A stretch of DNA of 64,000 nucleotides from JAMXLO01 sp963812505 (GCA_963812505.1 CAWEVM010000005.1:124001-188000); one strand, 5' to 3'. Shown: positions 25,618-34,323, numbered from the stretch's first letter. Notes: a model not told the origin generated them from the sequence alone. A program made the numbers and translations.

Positions 25618-26874
25618 ATGGCGCTGCACGATCTCTACGCAGCGGTCTGGGACAAATCGTCCGGACCGGCGTGGCAGGCTCGACACCGCATGAGTGCGAG
25701 CGAGTATCAGGCCACGTTCGACACCCTGCTCCAGCAAGGCTACCGCCTGCGCATGGTCAGCGGCTACGCACCCGACGGACAGGACCTTTATGCAGCGCTG
25801 TGGGAACATGCCAGCGGTCCCGCCTGGCAGGCGCATCACCGGATGAACGCGACCGACTACCAGCACACGTTCGATCAGATGGTCGCACAGGGCTATCGCC
25901 TGATCACCGTCAGCGGTTATTCGGTGGGCGGCCAGGACATGTATGCAGCGTTGTGGGAGAAGGACTCGTCCGTCGCCTGGCAGGCACGCCACCGGCTTAC
26001 CGCCGCTCAATATCAGACGACATTCGACCAGCTTGTCGCGCAGGGATATCGGCTGACCTGGGTGGATTGCTACACGGTTGCGGGCGAAGATCTCTACGCC
26101 GCGATCTGGCAGAAGAGCGCAGGAGCCGCCTGGCAGGCGCGCCACCGCATGACGCCGGCGCAGTATCAGGCGACGTTCGACCAGATGCTCCAGCAGGGTT
26201 ATCGGCCGGTCTGTGTCAGTGCCTGCAATACCGGCGGCCAAGATCTCTATGCCGCATTGTGGGAGAAGGTGTCGGGCCCCGCCTGGGTCGCGCACCATGC
26301 GATGAGCTCGGGCGGCTATCAGTATACTTTCGACCAGTTGCTGGCGCAGGGTCATCGGCTGCGCTTCGTGATGGGCTATGCGGGCGAGGATCCGGCCCTC
26401 GCGGTGCTGAACTTCACCATGCAGCACCAGTTGCAGTCGGAATGGTGCTGGGCGGCGACGTCGGTCAGCGTCGCGCACTATTACGACGCACACAGTTCCT
26501 GGACGCAGTGCCAGATGGTGAATGCGCAAACCGGCCACACGACATGCTGCCAGGACGGCAGTTCGTCGGACTGCAATCAGCCGGGCTATCTCGATGACGC
26601 GCTGACGCGCTGCGGACATCTGAGCAGCGACACCGGCGGTACCACCGCGATCAACGATGTGCTGGACGATCTCGCGTCGGGCAATCCGGTGTGCATCCGC
26701 ATTGGTTGGTCAGGCGGCGGCGGACACTTCATTGCCGCGACCGGGGCAGAGGATCCCGACATCATGATCGTCGATGATCCGATCTATGGTCATTCGGTGC
26801 TGAGCTACAACACGCTCGCCAACGACTATCAGGGCAGCGGTTCATGGACCAATTCTTACTATACCAAGCCCTGA
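25618..26874 (+). CDS. Five-repeat (BTRD1-like) papain-like cysteine peptidase
   Basis: A 418-residue protein built of two parts. Residues 4-258 are five tandem 51-residue repeats of the pattern xDLYAALWEKxSGPAWQARHRM..YQxTFDQLLAQGYRL, each predicted to form a small beta/alpha unit, like bacterial tandem repeat domain 1. Residues 259-418 form a papain-like peptidase: catalytic Cys277 in QSEWCWAATS, His370 in GGGGHFIAATG and an Asp at 386 or 387 in IVDDPIYG. It also has an unusual number of further cysteines (298, 310, 311, 319, 332, 359). No signal peptide is visible. It resembles C70/AvrRpt2-like or C39-like peptidases. The substrate is unknown. The gene downstream, 16 bases away, is likely co-transcribed. 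Confidence 0.82.
   Translation: MALHDLYAAVWDKSSGPAWQARHRMSASEYQATFDTLLQQGYRLRMVSGYAPDGQDLYAALWEHASGPAWQAHHRMNATDYQHTFDQMVAQGYRLITVSGYSVGGQDMYAALWEKDSSVAWQARHRLTAAQYQTTFDQLVAQGYRLTWVDCYTVAGEDLYAAIWQKSAGAAWQARHRMTPAQYQATFDQMLQQGYRPVCVSACNTGGQDLYAALWEKVSGPAWVAHHAMSSGGYQYTFDQLLAQGHRLRFVMGYAGEDPALAVLNFTMQHQLQSEWCWAATSVSVAHYYDAHSSWTQCQMVNAQTGHTTCCQDGSSSDCNQPGYLDDALTRCGHLSSDTGGTTAINDVLDDLASGNPVCIRIGWSGGGGHFIAATGAEDPDIMIVDDPIYGHSVLSYNTLANDYQGSGSWTNSYYTKP
25627..26391 (+). repeat. Five tandem 153-base coding repeats
   Basis: Five in-frame units of 153 bases (25627, 25780, 25933, 26086 and 26239 as unit starts) encode the repeats of the peptidase gene. Units are clearly homologous at protein level but diverged at DNA level, so the array is old and not subject to obvious recent slippage. 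Confidence 0.85.
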
Positions 26875-26890
26875 GCGGCAGGAGACGACG

Positions 26891-27511
26891 ATGCCCCTTA
26901 CCTTGCAGACCCCACCGCAGGAATCGCTCGCTGCCCTGGCCGCGGCTCTGCCGCGCCTTGCCGCCAGCCCGGCAATCGCCGCGCGGATGCAGTTGACCAG
27001 TAGCGGGATCAAGCGCTTCGTGGCCCAGCGCGCCGCAAACCCGAATGCCGCGCCCAGCGTATCCGCACCGCTGTTCGTACTCGGCCTCGCCGATATCGCT
27101 GGAAGTGGCGGACTGGCGGCGGCGCGGCAGACTGGCTGGCGTCATCTGCTGGATGCAGGCACCGGCGCCGTGCTGGCCGAGACAGCGCTGCGCGGTGCGA
27201 CGCACGTGTTCGCCGCGGTGAACGAAAGTCCGTTCGCGCAGGACATGCAGGCGCGGCTGGCTATGCTTAATCACGACCCCGCCGTGTCGGCCGGGTCGTA
27301 TCAGGCGGCGCTGCTTCAGGTGCCGGCGATGGGCGTCATGGCTCTTTGGCTGCGTGGCTCCGTCGGGAGTTCAGACATCCTCGTGCCGCTGGCACCGTCG
27401 CCTTCGCCGCTGGTCGCGGGTCGGCACTACAATGAGGGCGACTTCCTCGCCACATTGCGTCCGATGGCACAGGCGAAGCTGCACGCCGATGCGCCGGGGA
27501 AGGGGGCGTAG
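26891..27511 (+). CDS. Hypothetical partner of the repeat peptidase
   Basis: A 206-residue protein of unknown family, Ala-rich, with no signal peptide or clear membrane span. The first 60 residues look helical (ESLAALAAALPRLAAS, IKRFVAQRAA). The middle is more beta-like (PLFVLGLADIAGSGG, ATHVFAAVNESPFAQDM). The ATG at 26891 has a good AGGAG site. The 16-base gap from the peptidase gene and the strong ribosome-binding site suggest the two products are made together. Possible roles are substrate, inhibitor or chaperone, but none is shown by the sequence. Confidence 0.65.
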   Translation: MPLTLQTPPQESLAALAAALPRLAASPAIAARMQLTSSGIKRFVAQRAANPNAAPSVSAPLFVLGLADIAGSGGLAAARQTGWRHLLDAGTGAVLAETALRGATHVFAAVNESPFAQDMQARLAMLNHDPAVSAGSYQAALLQVPAMGVMALWLRGSVGSSDILVPLAPSPSPLVAGRHYNEGDFLATLRPMAQAKLHADAPGKGA

Positions 27512-27520
27512 GGTCGTCTC

Positions 27521-28207
27521 CTACGCCAGCTTCAACTCCCACGTCTCTGCCACTGCCAGCCCACGGACGGCGATACCGTTGGTCAACGTCGCCACGTAAA
27601 ACTCATGATGATGGCCGTGCACGATCAATCGCGCGCCGGCGTGTGCGGCCATCTGGTCGATCACGGCGAAGCCATGGCGATGGCATGACGGCGCCTCGTG
27701 GCTGACCAGCACGTCGAAGCGCTGCTGTGCGAGTTGCGTGAAATCCTCCGGGAAGATCGAATCGCGATGCCACAGCGGCAGTGCGCCGCGCCAGTATTCC
27801 TTTGGCCTCAGGCTATCTAGAAATGCTTGCCGCGTGTGGAAAGCGGGTGGGTCGATGCGGCCATTCGGTTCGTCCGCGCGCGGATACCAGATTCGCGGTT
27901 TGAACACGCCGGCCGAGCCGGCGATGCGCAACCCCGCGACTTCAATCACCCTCCCGCCGATATCGCCTGCGGGATAGTCCGTGGCGAGGTTGTCGAACAC
28001 CGCCTCGGTCTCTGCGTCCTTGTTGCCGAGGATCCAGTATACCGCCCAGCCCAGGCTGAACAGCGATGCCAAGGTATCGCGCAGTGGCAAACGCAGTTCG
28101 CAATCGCCGAGCAGGATCAAAGTGCCTGGTTCCTGTGCGGCGCACGCGCGCAGGATTGGCGGGAAATTACCGTGTGGATCGCCGGCGATGACTATGCGAC
28201 CGGACAC
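27521..28207 (-). CDS. Metallophosphoesterase
   Basis: A calcineurin-like phosphoesterase of about 228 residues. The metal-binding signature runs IVIAGDPHGNFPP (D and H), LILLGDCEL (GDxxE in place of GDxxD), ILGNKD (GNxD), VSHEAP and IVHGHHHEF. The GTG at 28207 gives MSGRIVIAGD. A TTG at 28225, overlapping the antiporter stop as TTGA, would add six residues and is equally possible. It follows the antiporter gene in the same direction, so translational coupling is likely. The substrate is not predictable and could be a nucleotide, a phosphoprotein or a phosphodiester. Confidence 0.82.
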   Translation of the reverse strand: MSGRIVIAGDPHGNFPPILRACAAQEPGTLILLGDCELRLPLRDTLASLFSLGWAVYWILGNKDAETEAVFDNLATDYPAGDIGGRVIEVAGLRIAGSAGVFKPRIWYPRADEPNGRIDPPAFHTRQAFLDSLRPKEYWRGALPLWHRDSIFPEDFTQLAQQRFDVLVSHEAPSCHRHGFAVIDQMAAHAGARLIVHGHHHEFYVATLTNGIAVRGLAVAETWELKLA

Positions 28208-28221
28208 GCGCGGCGGCTCGC

Positions 28222-29451
28222 TCAAGCAGTGCGACCGAAGCCCAGCAGCCGCGCCGCCGGGCCGATCGTCCAGCCCTGGATGACCAGCGATATGACCACC
28301 ACGACGAACACGCCGGAGAACAGCCTCTCGTCGCGCAGCGGATCGGCGAGAGCGGGGATGAAGCTGATATAGATCGGCACCGCGCCGCGCAGTCCAACCC
28401 ACGAGGCGAACGCCGACTCGCGCCAGGGATAGCGGAACGGCAGCAGGCAGGCGAAGGTCGCGACCGGTCGCGCCACCACAATCAACACAAGGGCGGTGAC
28501 GACGCCTTGCAGGATGAACGGCACCAGCTCATGCGGCGTGACCAGCAGGCCGAGCATCAGGAACAGCACGATCTGCGCCAGCCAGGCGAAGCCTTCGTAG
28601 AAGTTGGTGATCTCACGCTGAGCGGGATGCCTTGTGGCGCCGACGATGATGCCCGCGAGGTAGATCGCCAGAAAGCCGCTGGTGTCCAGCATCTGGGCCA
28701 GGCCGAACAGCGCGAGGCCGAACGCCAGCACCAGCACCATGGCAGCGGGGACCTCAAGCGACAGGCGTCGCAACAGCAGGGCCAGCAGCGAGCCGCCTCC
28801 AAGTCCGATTACGCCGCCACCAATCATCTCCTGGGCGAACAGCAGAGCGCCGCTTAGCCAGGTGCCCGAGCCCGGTGCCACGATCGCGCGCACGACGAAG
28901 ATGGTGAGAAAGATCGACGCAGGGTCGTTCAGTCCGGATTCCACTTCCAACAGCGCGGTGAGGCGTTCGGGCAATGCGAGGCGCGCGCGGCTCAGCAGCG
29001 CGGCCACCGCGGCCGCGTCGGTGGGCGCCACCGCGGCGCCGACCAGCATGGCCATCGCGAACGGCACACCGGCTAGCAGCATGACGGCCGTGGCGACGAT
29101 CGCGGCGGTGATTGCGACGCCGATCACCGCCAGCGTCAGTGCCGGCCAGACGGCTAGGCGTAGCATCGAGACAGGGGTTTGAAGACCGCCCTGGAACAGG
29201 ATCACCGCTAGCGCCACGCTGCCGACCAGATAGGCGGAAGCAAAGTCGTCGTAGCGGATATGGCCTGGGCCGTCCTCGCCGGTCAGCATGCCAATCACCA
29301 GGAACACGAGCAGCACCGGCGCGCCAACCCGCCGGGACAGCAGGCCGGCGAACACGCTGAGCACGCCCAGGACCGCGCCTATGAGGATCATCTCATGGGC
29401 GAGCCCCATATGGGCGCGGCCGAGTGCGAGCAGGTCAGGTCCGATGGGCAT
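28222..29451 (-). CDS. CPA1-type K+(Na+)/H+ antiporter, CvrA/NhaP2-like, without C-terminal regulatory domain
   Basis: A 409-residue inner-membrane antiporter with about 12-13 membrane segments. Family motifs include ALAVILFQGGLQTP, AVAPTDAAAVAALL (the ion-binding region), VESGLNDPASIF (with the central ND pair) and SWVGLRGAVPIYIS. CvrA/NhaP2 proteins usually continue for another 150 residues with TrkA-C/RCK and CorC-like regulatory domains. This protein stops right after the last membrane helix (GWTIGPAARLLGFGR), so nucleotide-type gating is missing. The following phosphoesterase gene begins within or next to its stop codon. Confidence 0.87.
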   Translation of the reverse strand: MPIGPDLLALGRAHMGLAHEMILIGAVLGVLSVFAGLLSRRVGAPVLLVFLVIGMLTGEDGPGHIRYDDFASAYLVGSVALAVILFQGGLQTPVSMLRLAVWPALTLAVIGVAITAAIVATAVMLLAGVPFAMAMLVGAAVAPTDAAAVAALLSRARLALPERLTALLEVESGLNDPASIFLTIFVVRAIVAPGSGTWLSGALLFAQEMIGGGVIGLGGGSLLALLLRRLSLEVPAAMVLVLAFGLALFGLAQMLDTSGFLAIYLAGIIVGATRHPAQREITNFYEGFAWLAQIVLFLMLGLLVTPHELVPFILQGVVTALVLIVVARPVATFACLLPFRYPWRESAFASWVGLRGAVPIYISFIPALADPLRDERLFSGVFVVVVISLVIQGWTIGPAARLLGFGRTA

Positions 29452-29520
29452 TCAAGTGATGATGTTCGCGCGGGACCTGACGAGTGGTGTCACTGCGAGG
29501 GAACCCCCTCGCGACGCCAG

Positions 29521-30027
29521 TTATTGCGCGGGTGCGGCTGCCCGCTGCTTCTGCATCTCCTCCTCCCACGGCCCGGGAAACAGGCCGAGGTTCACCACGT
29601 CGGGGGCGAACACGCTGTCCTGGCGCGGCCATTTCTCGCGCGGCAGTTCGTACGACACTTCCAGTCCGTTGCCATCCGGATCACGGAAGTAGATGCCGAG
29701 CGACAGTCCGTGGTCGGAGATGTGGTCGAACTTCACGCCCTTCTCCTTAAGGCGGTAGTAGGCGTCCTTCAGGTCGTCCAGGCTCTCCATCATGAACGCG
29801 AGGTGGTTAAGACCCACCTGCCGTTTTGCTTGCAGCGGCGCATCGTCTCCCACCTCCATCAGTGCCACCTCGTGCGACTTGTCCTTATCCGCCGACATGA
29901 ACGCGGCGCGACCCGGACGGAAGTGGTAGGTGTGCAGGCCCAGCACGTCCTCATACCACTGGCGCGAACGCTCCGCGTTACGCACGTAGAGGTTGACGTG
30001 GCCGAGATGCTTCGGACGGTAACTCAT
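29521..30027 (-). CDS. VOC-family (glyoxalase/extradiol dioxygenase-like) protein
   Basis: 168 residues with one vicinal-oxygen-chelate repeat pair. Metal ligands are likely His in LGHVNLYVRN, His in VGLNHLAFMM and Glu in DGNGLEVSYELP, the pattern of type I extradiol dioxygenases and related enzymes. The HISDHGLSLGIYFRDPDGNG segment resembles catechol 2,3-dioxygenase-like proteins. The start ATG overlaps the stop of the HpaB-like hydroxylase gene (ATGA, 30024-30027), so ring cleavage or rearrangement of the hydroxylase product is a reasonable guess. Confidence 0.85.
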   Translation of the reverse strand: MSYRPKHLGHVNLYVRNAERSRQWYEDVLGLHTYHFRPGRAAFMSADKDKSHEVALMEVGDDAPLQAKRQVGLNHLAFMMESLDDLKDAYYRLKEKGVKFDHISDHGLSLGIYFRDPDGNGLEVSYELPREKWPRQDSVFAPDVVNLGLFPGPWEEEMQKQRAAAPAQ

Positions 30028-31496
30028 CGCATATCCTCCATGTCGTCGCGTTTCAAGAAGTCGAGAACGCGCTCCATCGGCTCGTTCTTGGGGTACATCG
30101 CAGCCAGCGCGCGGGCGCGTGTCAACGGGTCGGAGGCGAAGAAGCGTTCATACAGCACCTGGCGGCTGCCGAACGCGCTGCCTGCCACATCCCACGCCAG
30201 GCGGAACAGGCTTACGCGGTCACGCGCCGAAACCGTGTCGGTCGCGAGATACTGCTCGATGTGGCCGGCGAGCGGGCCTTTGAAGTCTGCCTCGCTCGGC
30301 GTGATCATGAAGCTCGACGAGCCGAGCAATTGCAGAATCTCGATCATCCGCGGATAGGCGGTCATGAACAGGTTGCGCGTGCTCTCGATGGTGACCGGGT
30401 CCGGACACATCACGCCCCATTCGTCTAGCTTGGCATCCGCCTCTGCCGCGCGCATCAGCGCCCGCGTCAGCGTCGCGTTCAGCATCAGCTCGCCGATGCG
30501 TTCCTCGACGTGCGGCAGATGCTTGTTACCGAGTGCCTCGGTCATCAGCAGCGCGATCCCGAGTACGAACTCGCACTTGGCGAGGTTCTTGGTTGCACCC
30601 TGATGCGACGAATGGGCCGAATAGTGCGTGCCGTTGGCGGCGCCATTGAGCAGGTTGACGTCGCCATACAAGAACACTCGCTCCCACGGCACCTCGACGT
30701 TGTCGAAGAACACGACGCAATCCATCTCCTCGAAGCGCGAGCCGAGTGGGTGGTCGAAGTGCGAGCGCCCGAGATCGAAGCTGTCGCGGCACAAGAAGCG
30801 CAGGCCCGGTGTGGCGCATGGAATGGCGAACGCGAGCGCAAACGGGCTGTGGGCTTCGGCGTACTGGCCGAGTCGCGGCGAATAGACTGCGATCTCATCG
30901 GAGATCGGACCAAGGGTCGCCAGAACGCGCGCACCGTGTACCACGAGACCACGGCTGGTCTCGCGGACTGCCTGCAGTGCCGTGCCTTCCTGGAGGTTGT
31001 AGGTGGCGGTAACGTTGCGGCTGCGCTGAAGATTGATCAGCGAGTGGGTGAGAACGATGTCGTTTTCGCGGATGTATTCGTAGTAGCGGCGGACGTTCTC
31101 CGCGAATTCGGGACGGCCATTGCCGCGTGCGAAATAATCGGCCGCGGCGCCCCAGGCGGCGAGCGTGACGTTCATGAAGTCCGGCGAGCGTCCCATCATG
31201 CCGCACGTGGAGCGCGCCCAGTTCAGCATCATGACGCGGCGCGATTCCAGTTCTTCGCGTGTGCGTGGATTGATGAATGACAGGCCGACGCGGTCGCCGG
31301 TGGAGGGCGAGGCATAGGTCATCTCGTCGCGGTATTTCGGATCGCACTGCATGTCGTAGAGCGCAGCGATCGCGCGCGCGCCGCCGGCGAGGCCGGGGTG
31401 CGTGGTCACGTCCTTGACGCGTTCGCCGCGCAGCCAGACCTCGCAGTCCTGCTCGCGGAGCCCGTTCAGGTATTGCCGTCCCGTGCGTGCTGGCAT
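30024..31496 (-). CDS. 4-hydroxyphenylacetate 3-hydroxylase (HpaB)-family FADH2-dependent monooxygenase
   Basis: 490 residues, the usual length of the large oxygenase component, which hydroxylates phenolic substrates with reduced flavin from a separate reductase. Typical features are RTGRQYLNGLREQDCEVWLRG at the N-terminus, the flavin-binding region ATGs (HSLINLQRSRNVTATYNL), FFDNVEVPWERVFLYGD and the C-terminal acyl-CoA-dehydrogenase-like helices (SARDRVSLFRLAWDVAGSAF, GSRQVLYERFF). The ATG at 31496 has an AGGGAGA site, and the open frame continues to 31526. No HpaC-type flavin reductase is nearby. The downstream VOC gene overlaps it by ATGA. Confidence 0.9.
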   Translation of the reverse strand: MPARTGRQYLNGLREQDCEVWLRGERVKDVTTHPGLAGGARAIAALYDMQCDPKYRDEMTYASPSTGDRVGLSFINPRTREELESRRVMMLNWARSTCGMMGRSPDFMNVTLAAWGAAADYFARGNGRPEFAENVRRYYEYIRENDIVLTHSLINLQRSRNVTATYNLQEGTALQAVRETSRGLVVHGARVLATLGPISDEIAVYSPRLGQYAEAHSPFALAFAIPCATPGLRFLCRDSFDLGRSHFDHPLGSRFEEMDCVVFFDNVEVPWERVFLYGDVNLLNGAANGTHYSAHSSHQGATKNLAKCEFVLGIALLMTEALGNKHLPHVEERIGELMLNATLTRALMRAAEADAKLDEWGVMCPDPVTIESTRNLFMTAYPRMIEILQLLGSSSFMITPSEADFKGPLAGHIEQYLATDTVSARDRVSLFRLAWDVAGSAFGSRQVLYERFFASDPLTRARALAAMYPKNEPMERVLDFLKRDDMEDMR

Positions 31497-31551
31497 GCCG
31501 CGTCTCCCTTTGCGGGCGGCGATCATGGCCGTTCAAGCCGGCATGCACCAG

Positions 31552-31598
31552 TCTCCCCTCCCTCCCCCCAACCCCCTCCCGCGAGGGGAGGGGGGAGA
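31552..31598. repeat. G/C palindromic repeat between the HpaB-like and luciferase-like genes
   Basis: A C-rich arm followed by CCCTCCC-GCGA-GGGGAGGGGGGAG forms a hairpin. It carries the same 18-base core (CCCCTCCCGCGAGGGGAG, 31573-31590) as the repeat inside the ABC ATPase gene. It lies just downstream of the luciferase-like gene's upstream neighbour and could act as a transcript end or stabiliser. Confidence 0.75.
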
Positions 31599-31605
31599 TT
31601 TCGCG

Positions 31606-32646
31606 TCAGGTGTTGAAGCCGGCGAACCGGTGGGGGATGCGTTGGATGTCGGCGAGCACTTCGCGGCGCAATCCTGCGGGCGCGTCCGGCGGAAATTCCA
31701 GATCGATCGAATCGGCTACTCCGCCATAGCGCTGCTCGATGGCGCCAGCGATCTCGCGGTAGGTGCCGCAGGCGGCGAAGATGCGCACGACATCGTCGGG
31801 CACCTGTGCCGCCATCGCGTCCCAGCGTCCCTCCACCGACATCCGGTGCAGCTTCAGGCCCAGGTCCTGCTGCCCGTGCAGTGCCAGGATCGGCATGTAG
31901 GTGCGGGTCGATCCGTAGAACCCAATGCGGCGGCGCGCGACCTCCATGCCGGCGGCGATAGCCGCGTCATCCGGGCCGGTGATCACGAAGCCGCCGCCAT
32001 GGACATCGAAATGCTCGCGTGTCCTTCCACTGCGCTGCATGCCGATTGCGATCTGCGGCAGACACACCTCCTCGAGGTAGCGTCGCGAGCACAGTGGATG
32101 CAGCCGCACGCCATCGGCCACTTGGCCCGCCACACGCAGCATCGCTTCACCGACTGCCGCGATCGTCACCGGCACCATCGGCAGCCCTGTCGGTTCGGGC
32201 GAAAAATCCGGCGTCATCAGTGTCAGCGTGTAGTGCTCGCTGTGGAAGTCCAGCTTTCCGCGTGTCTCCCAGCAGCGCCACACCGCGCGCAGCGCGTGCA
32301 CATAATCGCGGAGCCGCGGCGCGGGCGCGGTCCAGGGGATGCCAAAGCGCCGCTCGTTGTGGCCCTTCACCTGGCTGCCCAGACCCAGCACGAAGCGGCC
32401 GCGCGAATTCGCCTGGAGGTCCCAGGCCTGCGACGCCAGCACCGTGGGGCTGCGCGGAAACGCCACGGCGACCGAAGGTGTCAGCTCGACGCGCTCCGTC
32501 GCCAGTGAGGCGACAGCCAGCGGGGCGAACACGTCATGCCCCAGTTCCACCGTCATCACCGCATCGTAGCCGGCGGCTTCCGCCTCGCGTGCCGCCTGCT
32601 GCGTCGTGCGCCAGTCGGCCATTGGCAGACGCGTGAATACCCGCAT
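31606..32646 (-). CDS. Luciferase-like (LLM class) flavin/F420-dependent oxidoreductase
   Basis: A 346-residue TIM-barrel protein of the bacterial luciferase superfamily. Visible hallmarks are VFTRLPMADWRTTQQ at the start, YDAVMTVELGHDVFAPLAVA, RVELTPSVAVAFPRSPTVLA, GRFVLGLGSQVKGH and PVTIAAVGEAMLRVAGQVADG. These line up with the F420/FMN-binding strands, and the exact cofactor cannot be decided from sequence. The ATG at 32646 has GGGAG upstream, whereas the open frame begins at a GTG at 32661. It is the first gene of the minus-strand set of oxygenases at 29.5-32.6 kb. Confidence 0.87.
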   Translation of the reverse strand: MRVFTRLPMADWRTTQQAAREAEAAGYDAVMTVELGHDVFAPLAVASLATERVELTPSVAVAFPRSPTVLASQAWDLQANSRGRFVLGLGSQVKGHNERRFGIPWTAPAPRLRDYVHALRAVWRCWETRGKLDFHSEHYTLTLMTPDFSPEPTGLPMVPVTIAAVGEAMLRVAGQVADGVRLHPLCSRRYLEEVCLPQIAIGMQRSGRTREHFDVHGGGFVITGPDDAAIAAGMEVARRRIGFYGSTRTYMPILALHGQQDLGLKLHRMSVEGRWDAMAAQVPDDVVRIFAACGTYREIAGAIEQRYGGVADSIDLEFPPDAPAGLRREVLADIQRIPHRFAGFNT

Positions 32647-32734
32647 GTCGCTCCCGATCACCTATGGCCGGCATTATCTTTCCGTGCGTTCGCCAATCTG
32701 GCAAACCGTCGCGCGACACTCAGGAACAAACACG

Positions 32735-33208
32735 ATGCCAGTTGCCAGACGTGTGACGCGCCTGTTGATCATCACGTGCGGCCTGTGGGCTGTGAGCCTG
32801 CCGGTCATTCCGAGCAGTGAGGCAGCAACGCCCTGGGCCTTGATCGCTCGCCGAGCGATTGGGCGCGTCGAGCAACTGAGCCAACCTCCGAAAGGCGAGC
32901 AACCAGGTTTCGACGTTGCGACGGTCATCCTTAATGCAGATGCGACGAAGGTTTACGCGACCACCGTCGACCTGCTGCACAAGAACCAGGCGGTGCATGT
33001 CGTGGCGGAGGACGCCGCGCATCGGACGGTTGAATTCAGCAACGGCAAGCGCTCCGCCGGTATCACGGTCAGCGATCTCGGTGCGCGCCTGTCGCAGATA
33101 CTGGTGGCATCGGCGACGTTGCCGGGACAGGACTCGGCCACGATGCGGATTGTCGACGGGATTCTCCGGGTGTGCCAGGAAATGAAGGTGACCTGCAGTA
33201 TCCGCTAG
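32735..33208 (+). CDS. Secreted hypothetical protein
   Basis: 157 residues with a clear signal peptide: basic start MPVARRVTRL, hydrophobic LLIITCGLWAVSLPVI, likely cleavage after SSEA. The mature part has a helix-strand pattern (KVYATTVDLLHKNQAVHVVA, HRTVEFSNGKRSAGITVSDL) resembling small periplasmic proteins with an alpha-beta repeat. A precise family was not recognised. One C-terminal cysteine pair (RVCQEMKVTCSIR) could form a disulfide. It is the only plus-strand gene in this stretch, transcribed away from the luciferase-like gene and converging on the PanE-like gene. Confidence 0.7.
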   Translation: MPVARRVTRLLIITCGLWAVSLPVIPSSEAATPWALIARRAIGRVEQLSQPPKGEQPGFDVATVILNADATKVYATTVDLLHKNQAVHVVAEDAAHRTVEFSNGKRSAGITVSDLGARLSQILVASATLPGQDSATMRIVDGILRVCQEMKVTCSIR

Positions 33209-33215
33209 CGCCGGC

Positions 33216-33240
33216 CGCGCCGGTGACATGCACCGGCGCG
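33216..33240. terminator. Bidirectional hairpin between convergent genes
   Basis: A perfect 10-base-pair stem CGCGCCGGTG/CACCGGCGCG with a 5-base loop sits between the secreted-protein gene and the convergent PanE-like gene. There is no U-run on either side, so it may act as an mRNA end or stabiliser rather than a classic intrinsic terminator. Confidence 0.6.
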
Positions 33241-33251
33241 ACGGGCTCCGG

Positions 33252-34313
33252 TCAGTTCAGCCGTAGGTCCGTGATGTGCTTGGGATCAGGCTTCAGGTCG
33301 CCGCGCTCCACGCGCTTCACGATGTCGGTCAGCACCAGGTTGGCGGGTGTGGCGATACCGATCTCGTCGCCCTTCTTCGCCACCATTCCGTTGAGGAACT
33401 CGATCTCGGTGCGCCGACCCTTCACCATGTCCTGGCCCATTGACGGCCGATGTTCGCCGCCACCACCACTCACCTCCGCCAGCCGGTGCTCGTCATAGTG
33501 CCGTGTTGCCGCGGCGTCGCCCTCGCCGGCTCGGGCAATGATCTCCGGATCGAGGTGCTGGATCTCCTCCAGCTCATAGCCGAGTGCCTGGCCGACGCGG
33601 ATCGCCTCGCTGCCGAGACGGGCGGAGAAGTGCCGGATCGCGTCGTTCTGCACCATGTCCTTGCCGATCATTCCCGTGCAGGCGGACAGACCGTTGCCCA
33701 TCACGTTGGTCACCAGCTTCGACCAGCGCTCGCCCCATAGGTTCTCGGTGACCATCGCGCTGTCCGCCAAGCTGACCAGGCGGCAGATCTCCTTCAGCCG
33801 ATCGGTGACGCGGCCATGCACCTCGCCGGTGCGGAACACAGTGTGCTTCGTGCCGCTCTTGCCGGCGGCGCGCCGCACGTGGCCCGGCTCGCACAGGTCG
33901 ACGGTGATGGAACTCGCGATGCAGCCCACCGTCTTGCCCCAGCCGACCACGCCGGCGATCGTCTCCTCATTCATGCAGTTCTGCAGCGAGACGATGAAGC
34001 CGCCCGGCGCCAGGTACTGGCTGATCAAAGTGGCTGCCCACTCGGTGTCGTATGACTTCATGCAGACGAAGGCGATGTCGATCGGCTTCTCCTTGGCAAG
34101 CTGCTGCGCGTCGGTCACGTGCATCGCGCGCACCTTCGTGGTGAATTCCGGAACATCGCGGATGTGGCTGATCTTCAGGCCATCGCGCTGCATCTTCTCG
34201 ACATGCGCGGGCCAGGGGTCAATGAAGGTCACGTCCTCGCCGGCCTGCGCCATGTGTGCCCCGGCGTAGCCGCCGACGGCGCCAACACCCATGAATGCGA
34301 TCTTGCTGCCCAT
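33252..34313 (-). CDS. PanE/ApbA-family ketopantoate reductase-like oxidoreductase
   Basis: 353 residues, longer than the roughly 300 of ketopantoate reductase proper. The N-terminal Rossmann motif is KIAFMGVGAVGGYAGAHMA. The catalytic Lys lies in FVCMKSYDTEWAA or in the second conserved helix RWSKLVTNVMGNGLSA. The C-terminal helical domain ends with VKGRRTEIEFLNGMVAKKG, the usual substrate-binding signature. The extra length comes from an insertion around residues 265-290. The ATG at 34313 has GGGAGAG upstream. Its position among luciferase-like and EthD-like genes suggests a branched-chain or 2-oxoacid intermediate in a degradation route rather than pantothenate synthesis. Confidence 0.87.
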   Translation of the reverse strand: MGSKIAFMGVGAVGGYAGAHMAQAGEDVTFIDPWPAHVEKMQRDGLKISHIRDVPEFTTKVRAMHVTDAQQLAKEKPIDIAFVCMKSYDTEWAATLISQYLAPGGFIVSLQNCMNEETIAGVVGWGKTVGCIASSITVDLCEPGHVRRAAGKSGTKHTVFRTGEVHGRVTDRLKEICRLVSLADSAMVTENLWGERWSKLVTNVMGNGLSACTGMIGKDMVQNDAIRHFSARLGSEAIRVGQALGYELEEIQHLDPEIIARAGEGDAAATRHYDEHRLAEVSGGGGEHRPSMGQDMVKGRRTEIEFLNGMVAKKGDEIGIATPANLVLTDIVKRVERGDLKPDPKHITDLRLN

Positions 34314-34323
34314 GTTTCTCTCC

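Noticed and set aside
25627..26391. CRISPR-like periodic repeats
   Set aside because: The 153-base periodicity encodes homologous protein repeats, the DNA of the units is diverged and there are no spacers. No CRISPR array or cas gene is present.
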